Source: Sanghuangporus weigelae (taxonomy: Eukaryota; Basidiomycota; Agaricomycetes; Hymenochaetales; Hymenochaetaceae). From it: DNA of 64,000 nucleotides. Where the stretch lies: contig CP137324.1 of assembly GCA_033182465.1 (NCBI GenBank), forward strand, positions 2,418,001 through 2,482,000, given 5' to 3'. Positions 56,630 to 64,000 of the stretch are shown here, one piece after another (within the stretch, counting starts at the first letter, position 1; each line of letters starts with the position of its first letter). The position numbers were made by a program, and so were the translations under genes. A model generated the notes under the pieces. That model saw nothing but the letters and a program-made list of their open reading frames with translations. It was not told the DNA's origin and made no database searches.

Positions 56630-59137
56630 ATGACGGATCTCAAAGTCTGGTGCCTCCTCATCGACCGCAAACAGAAGGCTGCCTTTGGAGACGTCTTTGA
56701 CGTTGAGGTCCACTCTGGCGCATACATTGAAGACTTGAAAAAGAAGGTCAAGGAAGAGCAATTAGATGTCCTCGGAGACGTCGATCTCGCAATGCTCACC
56801 GTGTGGAGATGCATGAACCCAAAACTGCTCGCAGAGGTGAACAGGGCGCAATTGGAGAAGAATTTGAGCAACGTCGACCTCACTGACGAGACCAAGACCA
56901 AAGAGCTTGCCGCCGGACAAGAGATAAAGTCACTCCACCTCTCCCGCAGTGAGATTCTACTCTTGCAACTTATCGAGGTTCCCGGTGCGTCGTGCTTTTT
57001 TCCTCTTTTCAAGCTGGTATCTGGCTTGACCCCTAGACACACTTCCGTGTCCCTCAGTTTCGAACGAGTTGCGCCATCCTGTCTCGGGTGAGCTATCATT
57101 CATTGCCTTCATTGTGTAAACTGCTGACAAACTGCATCAAGCTGAAAACCCCAGGCTTCGTAGTGATACGGTGCAAGAGCTCGAGGGAGATGAATACGAC
57201 TTCATACAGGGTGAATTGTCGTCTGTCCCGTATATCTCCATCTCACTGACGATTTCGGCCCAAAGAGCAGGACAAGGTTGTCAAAACGTCGACTCAGGTC
57301 TCGGCGGAAAGTGCCACTGAAAGTCTTGAAGTTTTCCTGCGAACAACTACCTTGCCTTTCAGGGACGTTGTCCCTACATCTTCTACTGAAACCGATAAAT
57401 ATGACACCGTTCGAGCGTCTATTCTCGAAAAGGACGTCCCGTTCTCTGCGATCAAATTTAACAAAATGGCGTCTTCCATGGTCGACAATTTGTTCACTCA
57501 AATCTTGCCGGCCAAGCCCGTGAAGAATGTTGCGCCACTTTCTCGTGCAAGAGCGTTAGCGTGGAATTATGAAGTGGTCGCTCGGTCACCTCTTGATCAC
57601 GAACCAAGCGTCCGGCGCGGGACGCATAATACCTTGTATACATGTATCGCCTGCTTGGAAGCGGTAGGGTTGATGTTCAAGATGGGTACTGAGAAGTTGA
57701 ACAAACGTGCGAACGTGAAAATGGATTCGGTCGCTGTGACCATGACAACTGGAGCTGGTCTTGCCGTAGAAGACAAGAGTCCAAAGACCTTCGAAGAACA
57801 CTGCACCGAGGAGAATATTGATGCACTTTGTGGGGACAGGGTATTGCGTTTGCAAGACACGGAACATGGATTTCGAGCTATCTTCTTCAAGGTATGTCAG
57901 GTATCTGATGGCATCATTCTCTGGCTCGTTTGACATTTGCTCCAGCTGACTATCTACATGGTCAAAGAGGGGCTCCGTTGGGGTTTAATAAATTGCGAAA
58001 CACATATGCGGATCGTGCGGATCGAATATGAGAAAAGTCGTCCGTATGCGATTATTTCAGAGGAGATACTCCCGCATTTCCCCGCGCCATTTTCAGTTTA
58101 CTCTCTGATCTGTTACATGCTGTTGACCTGCGACTGCGAAGTCCCCATATTTGATGGAATTCGAGACCTCGTTCAAGAACCTCCTCCACTGACTAACCCT
58201 GATCGCGCTGACCTGCAAACTCGTCAGAGCGCGGAGGCTCGAAAGATCACTTTAGCGCCCCCAGGAGACGTGACCAGCGTAAGCACAAGCTTGATACAGT
58301 TAGCATTTATACTTTGGCTCAAGTAATTCATAGATGGTGTTTCACACCACTGCTGCAGCGGGCAGAATACTTGTTGATATCCCGATGATGCGGATTGACA
58401 CACCGCCGACGATCCTCGGCGATACTTGGGTTGCGGATGTGTATGTCGTGGACTTCCTCGATGCCGGTACCTTTGGACGTACCTTTCTGGCTGAGCTCTT
58501 TGTGCACGATCTGTGCTACGGCCAGGTTGTCGTGAAACTGGCTAATGTAGACTTGGAAGAGTACCTTGATACTGAAGCTCGGGCATACAGCAAGCTCCGT
58601 AGCCTGTATGGTGATGGTATACCCAGATATCACGGCCTTTTTGACGGCGAGAACGCTGGCATCCGATATCGGTGTATTTTGATCGACTTCTGTGGCGATC
58701 AAGTAAAAAGGATTGAAAACTTGCCACTATCCCAGAGGTCTGCTATGCCTTTTCAACAAGTAGCTTATCATACTGATGTCTTCGTCAGGCTTAATATCTT
58801 CCGGATACTGTTCATGATTCATCAGCGAGGTGTCATGCATAATGATTTTTCTCCTATGAATATTTTACAGACAAAGTCGGGAGTTCGGCTGATAGACTTC
58901 TCGGTTGCGATCATCGATCATGAATGCTCGGGCATGGAGTCTTGTCAGGAATTGATTGATGCAGCAACAAAGCTGCGACTCACTCCTCTTCATACGCTAT
59001 TCGTCTCACTATGGTCTCTTTGGGTGGATGTTTCCAATTTCATCATGCATATGCAGCACAGCGTTGTAATTGTCTCGGTTCTCTTGGTTATCTTCGCCTC
59101 ATTCCAATTCCCGCATTGGACCACCATTAATGTGTAG
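56630..59137 (+). CDS. Crinkler-like protein: Ubl header, probable PD-(D/E)xK nuclease, kinase-like domain
   Basis: A six-exon gene (56630-56984, 57058-57087, 57142-57210, 57266-57891, 57946-58278, 58334-59137) giving 738 residues, all introns GT-AG with consistent phases. Residues 1-118 match the Crinkler N-terminal ubiquitin-like header (LKVWCLLIDRKQ, IEDLKKKVKEE, LTVWRC, LHLSRSEILLLQ). About 180-400 resembles a restriction-endonuclease fold with an ExK-type motif E320-D-K322. About 520-690 is a protein-kinase-like fold: K539 in VVVKLANVD, catalytic loop HND with D642 and a following Asn (SPMNIL), and D659 in LIDFS. Header plus nuclease plus kinase is a known architecture of fungal CR effectors, proposed to act in conflict. 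The C-terminal 60 residues turn hydrophobic and may include an unspliced intron. Cellular target unknown. Confidence 0.8.
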
Positions 59138-59215
59138 GATTACAGGAATCTCCGTAGTTGTCGGTTGGAAGGACAAGTGATGCGATGGTAAATATGTCGG
59201 AAGATGCTTACTCGG

Positions 59216-60185
59216 TCCGCTCAATGTAGGCGATGTGGAATCAACAACTGTCTCGCCAGATGGGCAACATCTCGCGACAAGTTCTAGCTAGTTTTTGGGC
59301 GACCTGCATTTGGAACGTTGACAGTGGTAAACTTATAAAAGAAAAGAACTTTACTACGCGGACTCAACTTCTTTCGGATTCTCTCCGGATGGGAAGCGCG
59401 TCACGTCGTCTTAGGCTTCGGGTATGAAATGGCCATCTTGGATGTCACCAGCACACAGCACACAGGTTATTTATTTCGTCAGTTATTTTCAGGATAGCAC
59501 ATTCGCATTTGGGATGTAGACGGCAGCAACGAGATCGCGTCGGGTGGATTCGAGGCGCACACATACGGGGTTAGCTCAGTCGCGTTCTCTCCCGACGGGA
59601 AATGCATCATCTTAAGCTCTGGCGGTCGAACGGGAAATGCATCGCGTCGGGTTCTCGTGATAGGACAACTTGTATCTGGGATGCCGGAACCGGAAAGCTC
59701 ATCTTGAGGCCGCTCGAAGGACATGGAGGCAGCGTCGATTTGTTTCTCTTCAAATACAATTGCGTCGTCTCAAGCTCTTGGGATTCGACCATTTGCATCT
59801 GGGATGCCAACACTGGGAGGGGAGTTCGTCTTGGGCCAACTCGAGGGGCACACAGGCAACGTCCGGTCAGTCGCATACTCACCGGATGGGCCGCGCGTTG
59901 TGTCGGGATCTTGGGATAAAACGATTCGTGTCTGGGATGTGGGCGACAGAGGCATTAGAGGGCGCGGCGGAAGGCTTGCAAAACGAACCGTGGCAACCTC
60001 CTCGTCGTCTCATCGAGCAGATGCGCATACAGGCTCAAATATTCAAGGTGCTGGACCAGCAAACTCTAGGGAACGCACTCTCTCGAACTGGACGCTATCC
60101 AAAGATGGTTAGATGAAAGGCGAAGGAGGCGAGTTGCTGCTGAAATGGATACCGGAGGATATGCGTGATGCACTCTGGTGAGCCC
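59216..60185 (+). pseudogene. WD40 array fragment 2, degenerate
   Basis: A partial duplicate of the WD40 end of the NLR-like locus. 59216-59400 matches about 54406-54605 (CTCGCCAGATGGG..., TCTCTCCGGATGGGAA). The remainder matches the WD40 blades, with frameshifts (around 59340, 59500, 59630 and 59940) and losses. Recognisable pieces include IRIWDVDGS, VSSVAFSPDGKC, TCIWDAGTGKL, ICIWDANTG and IRVWDVGD. The C-terminal tail and the GGATACCGGAGGATATGCG segment after it correspond to the end of the first array near 55890. No start or upstream NACHT is present. It lies directly downstream of the Crinkler-like gene. Confidence 0.8.
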
Positions 60186-62688
60186 GGAACACTGCTTTCT
60201 TCAGTAGCCAGGTTTCTTTGAGGCTAGATTTACTGAATTCCCCGCTGGGAGAAAACTGGGTGAAAGGTTATCATCTCAAGTGAACTTCAATCTGCGATAT
60301 TATTGGTTACTAGTAGCGTTGTTTGCGACGTGGTTGTTGTAATCCTTATTCCATATCTATGTTTCGCATTTTATATATCTCGCATTGCTCTACCAATCGG
60401 TTTCCCAATTTTGTAGAGCTTGTTGTAACCGGTCCATCATACTCGGACGATTCCGTTTGATGCCCTTTGATGGATTGTTCGCCAATTTGAACACACTGTA
60501 GATCACTGCGTGTACGTCTATGTTTATATAGTTCGGTTAGGGAAGCAAATGAATTTGCTGCGCACATCGCAATCAATTGTGGAGAAGGCTCAACTGCCGA
60601 TGCTTAGACCCGGACAATTGCTGACAATAAATTCGACACCAATCGCCATCTGCGAACAAGTTTCAGTTCAGGCCTGGGTTGCAACTAGTCTAGCCGTACG
60701 CATCGAATACTTTACCTTGATTGAATCCAGATCACCGAGGTCACACCTTCTTCGACTCCTCCGAGAGAGACGATGACATTGCAAGCAATATCATTAGATC
60801 TGAGGCATTTTAAAATTTTATCCCGGTGGCAAAGAGAGTCGTTGGTCATACTTGGGTCGAGCACACCACATCCTAACTTCGAGGCTTGAACAACTGTGCT
60901 GACAACTTTTACATTATCATCATTTATGCACCGTTGGCTCTCGCGTGCCTTTCTCGGTGGGAATTGATGAATTCTTCAAGCTGTTCACCTGCATCGTATT
61001 GTGATGCACAAGTGGGGGGCCATATCTTATATTATTCAGTACGTACTCATCTTCACTCTCTCGATTCGAATCTCCTCGCATTTATTTGGCATTCTCTTCG
61101 AGCCGTGTCTTATTCTATTGGCTCCGTGTTCTTATTACCTCTGTCCTCAGAAATCCCATCATTACTCTAGCAGCTCTCGATGTGGCAAATGGACAGTACA
61201 AAGCCGTTTCATGGTTGTCCAAAGACTTGACAACTTGAGCACTTAGGCAAGGGGAGAGCTTCGAACCGGAGAAATCCGGTGGGATATTTGTCATCCTCAG
61301 ACCAGATATGGCGAAGAGCATGGACCAGCCAACCAGTGACCGTTCCGTCAGTGCTTTGAGGGATTATCTGCTCGGATCTGTTGTCGCCAACAACGCACGA
61401 CCGCATTACACATACACATAATAACAGAGTGTTGTAAGTCTGCTCCCAACTGCCTAGTGTTGTGATGATAGACCATTGGCGCCTCTGCCATGTGTCAATA
61501 CAAAGCTCGCATCCCGCAGCACCAGACAGCTCCTTCATGGCTACCCGTGCCTCCCTTCCTCTTCGACTACTACCCCAGAAACCAAAGCGTCCTCAAAGGT
61601 CCTCACGAAAGCTTTTCTTCAAATCTTCGACCGGCATTTGAAGCAAGATGAACCCGGGAACTCCCTCTGGGATACATGAGTTGACGAGAATAGGAAGAAG
61701 CACAAGCGTAGGTTGCGCTCTAATCTTCTTGAAAGTGACCTCAATGTTGATGTGGACTAGAGCACAGTGCGAACTGCCCTCGGGACTTTCGAAGTGCGAT
61801 GCTAAGGTCCTCTGCGAAGTCAAGGAACGTGCTCACAACTCACGAATTTGCGGAATGCGATTCGGGTGGACCTTCATCGTTGGAATATGATTGGCGTCGG
61901 AGGCGTTGTCAATGTGTTGTACATGTTGGTTGTTCGAAGTGTGAAGCAAGCCGTGTACGTACAGTTTCAACTGCATCCTTATAAAATGCACGAAGTTTAG
62001 TTTTCCATCATTTGCTTCCGCAGCCGGAAGGATCCGGTCTATCACAGCGAGTCCAGACCAGACCAGCTCACAACTCGGACTGAGAGCTCCAATAGGTTGA
62101 TAACGCCTTCTGTGAGATATGGATCCTCTGCTACTCTCGATGCTTCTGCGATTCCACGTATGCCCAACTGTGCTCTTTTGGCTTTTGTGTAGTGCAGCTA
62201 TACATTCAAGGAGAGCATCGTGACAAGGGTCATCTGTTTTGATTGCTCAAGGACATCCGGATCCTGGGGCACATGCTGCGATACATTGCTATCTTCTGGT
62301 CCTCGATTTCCTCCTCAGTGTTCGATTCGATTCGCTTCTGTATGATGCTGCCGTACAGACTTCTGTGAGTGAAGTTTTCACCGGCATTTTCGCTTCTCCT
62401 GATACTCGCGCCGGCCTCGTGTTGTCTCCGATTCATAGAAAGGCGGCGCTTGTGGTGTTCTGTGGATAAACAGAGAGACATATGGGTATGGGATGAGCTA
62501 TCGTAAGGGTGAATCAGCGCTTCGTCTCAATGTTGTCTCCCTTCATCAATGCTGATTTCTGCCTGTCTCATTCTAGTTGCTCGAGGTAATCATGTTCTGG
62601 AAGGCATTGCGAAAATTACAAGCGTGCTCGATGTTAGACTGATGGCCTGCAAAGACGGTTTGTGTGCTACGCTGCTGTGTATTCTCCG
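60186..62688. other. Gene-free stretch between WD40 fragments 2 and 3
   Basis: Only short frames without recognisable protein features. I saw no tRNA, LTR pair or tandem repeat. Confidence 0.5.
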
Positions 62689-62930
62689 GTAGCTTATCTT
62701 GATGCTCGTGTAGACCTCATGTTGGAAGTGATTCACATTGCGAAAGACGGGCGGCATTATAGGTGCCGTTTGGGTAGAAAGACAGTACATGTGACCATGA
62801 GACGAGCCATTGTGGGGATGAAGGAGCGCTCCGTCTGACTCGGGAGATCGAGAAAATTGGAAATGGATGGGCTAATTGGGATAGAACGGAAGTAGGTGAA
62901 AATTTGTCAAACCTTGTTCTCCGCAAAATG
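62689..62930. repeat. Duplicate of the NLR-like gene's upstream region
   Basis: Similar in order to 52557-52790: GTAGCTTATCTTGA, CTCATGT, GACAGT.CATGTG, CCATTGTGG, GACTC.GGA and AATGGATGGG...TTGTC. Identity is moderate with several indels. It shows that the third WD40 unit arose from the same ancestral gene including its 5' flank. Confidence 0.7.
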
Positions 62931-63239
62931 ATCTCTTGCTCCTCGCCACTGCAGTTTCTCATTCGTTATTCTCTCGGTTAATCCCATCAAGTCTTAGTGT
63001 GTTGTAATCATGTATAGTCTGATCATAGCTTTGCCGGATGGTATACATTATAACACAAATAGTCCACAGAAAGTACGATCTAGGACTCCACTTCATCAAT
63101 CAAAGAAATCTGATTACTTGGAAGCAAGGATGTGCGCTGGACACATATGGCGTGGTTGGCATAATGAATACAGACACGTGGGCAGAGCATGTCTAGTCTG
63201 CGCACGTCTATAAGAGAACAGTCGTACGGCACAAATGGA

Positions 63240-64000
63240 ATGCCGAGAGCGGCGAACCCCTCGCAGGTCCGTTTGAAGCACACGTAGAGGAGGCAGGATG
63301 CGACAGAAAGACACCGTTTCCTTGACTTTTCAGTCGCGTTCTCTCCGAACGGAAAACACTTCGTCTCACCCTCCTGCAATAACACCATCTGCATCCGGGA
63401 CGCTGACAGCGGCATGCTTGTATCGGGTCCGTTCAAGGGGCACACAGGCATTGTCTTTTCGGTGGCATACTCGTCAGATGGCAGGTGTGTCATGTCTGGT
63501 TCTTGGGATAGGACAATTTGCATTTGGGACGCGGATAGTGGCGAGCTCGTTTTGGACCCGCTCAAGGGGCACACGGATGCCGTTCGGTCAGTCGCGTTCT
63601 CCTCGAACGGGGAACGCGTCGCGTCGGGTTCTGCGGATAACACAATTCGTATTTGGGATGCCGGAACCGGAAAGCTCATATCGGGGCCGCTCACAGGACA
63701 TAGAGAAGGCGTCACGTCAGTTTGTTTCTCGCCGGATGGCAAGTGCGTCGTCTCAGGCTCCTGGGATAAAACCATTTGTATCTGGGATGCCGACACCGGC
63801 GAGCTCGTATTGAACCCGCTCGAGGGGCACACAGACTGGATCCGGTCAGCTGCTTACTCACCAGACGGGAAGCGCATCGTGTCGGGATCCAGTGACAACA
63901 CCATTCGTGTCTGGGATGTGGGTAACGAAGGCATCGTTCCAGGACGCGGTGGAAGGCTTGCAAGAAGGACCGTGACAACGTCTTCGTCGTCTCATCGAGG
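63240..64000 (+). pseudogene. WD40 array 3, runs off window end
   Basis: One frame is open from about 63300 to the last base with five WD40 blades (IRDADSG, TICIWDADSGELVLDPL, TIRIWDAGTGKLISGPL, TICIWDADTGELVLNPL, TIRVWDVGNEG), ending in the tail that follows the propeller in this family. 63240-63300 matches the blade at about 54990-55080 but is out of frame because about 20 bp are missing. No NACHT or C2-like part separates it from the duplicated upstream region at 62689-62930. It is therefore probably a truncated copy, although the true 3' end lies outside the window. Confidence 0.75.

Overview
The window looks like the nuclear genome of a mushroom-forming basidiomycete (Agaricomycetes). 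Coding genes carry many 45-80 bp GT-AG introns. The gene families seen are Plavaka transposase, DUF6698-like protein, Crinkler-type effector, NACHT/WD40 NLR and multi-finger C2H2 proteins, and chromodomain Ty3/Gypsy elements are present. No bacterial operon logic, CRISPR array, rRNA or tRNA was seen.

Region 1 (1-22607) is one minus-strand DUF6698-like gene split by about 20.5 kb of nested retrotransposons. A decayed minus-strand Ty3/Gypsy element (1155-21616, target duplication ATCAC) sits inside an exon. A young plus-strand Gypsy element (7713-21257, target duplication ATGTC) sits inside that element's 5' LTR. A 1339 bp LTR-like insert (16270-17608, duplication GCGG) sits inside the second element's pol. 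The second element is unusual: each 1539 bp LTR holds a 291-codon ORF in its U3, and two overlapping long ORFs lie between the 5' LTR and gag.

Region 2 (22608-27270) is a GAGT-rich spacer and then a divergent Plavaka-type transposase gene of 11 exons with five in-frame stops. Region 3 (27271-33859) is mostly gene-poor. It holds a two-finger C2H2 protein (28899-29972) and a hAT-like non-autonomous DNA transposon (31400-32678) with a second inverted-repeat element inside it. Region 4 (33860-37384) has the Hsp10 co-chaperonin gene and a convergent C2H2 transcription factor gene.

Region 5 (about 37.9-50.7 kb) is a tandem triplication, period about 4.5-4.6 kb, of a four-exon zinc-finger gene. Copy A has a nonsense codon. 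Copy B is intact. Copy C is a mosaic of A-like and B-like segments, with a GC donor on an intron that can also be read through in frame. Region 6 (about 52.5-64 kb) is a conflict-type locus: a broken NACHT-WD40 NLR gene, an apparently intact gene joining a Crinkler Ubl header, a probable PD-(D/E)xK nuclease and a kinase-like domain, and two further WD40 array fragments, the last running off the window end. Upstream sequence shared by the first and third WD40 units shows that the locus grew by local duplication.

The single-copy genes (Hsp10, the 684 aa transcription factor) look ordinary and conserved. The rest of the window is shaped by transposition, tandem duplication, gene conversion and decay, much of the decay being C-to-T or G-to-A changes, often at CpG.
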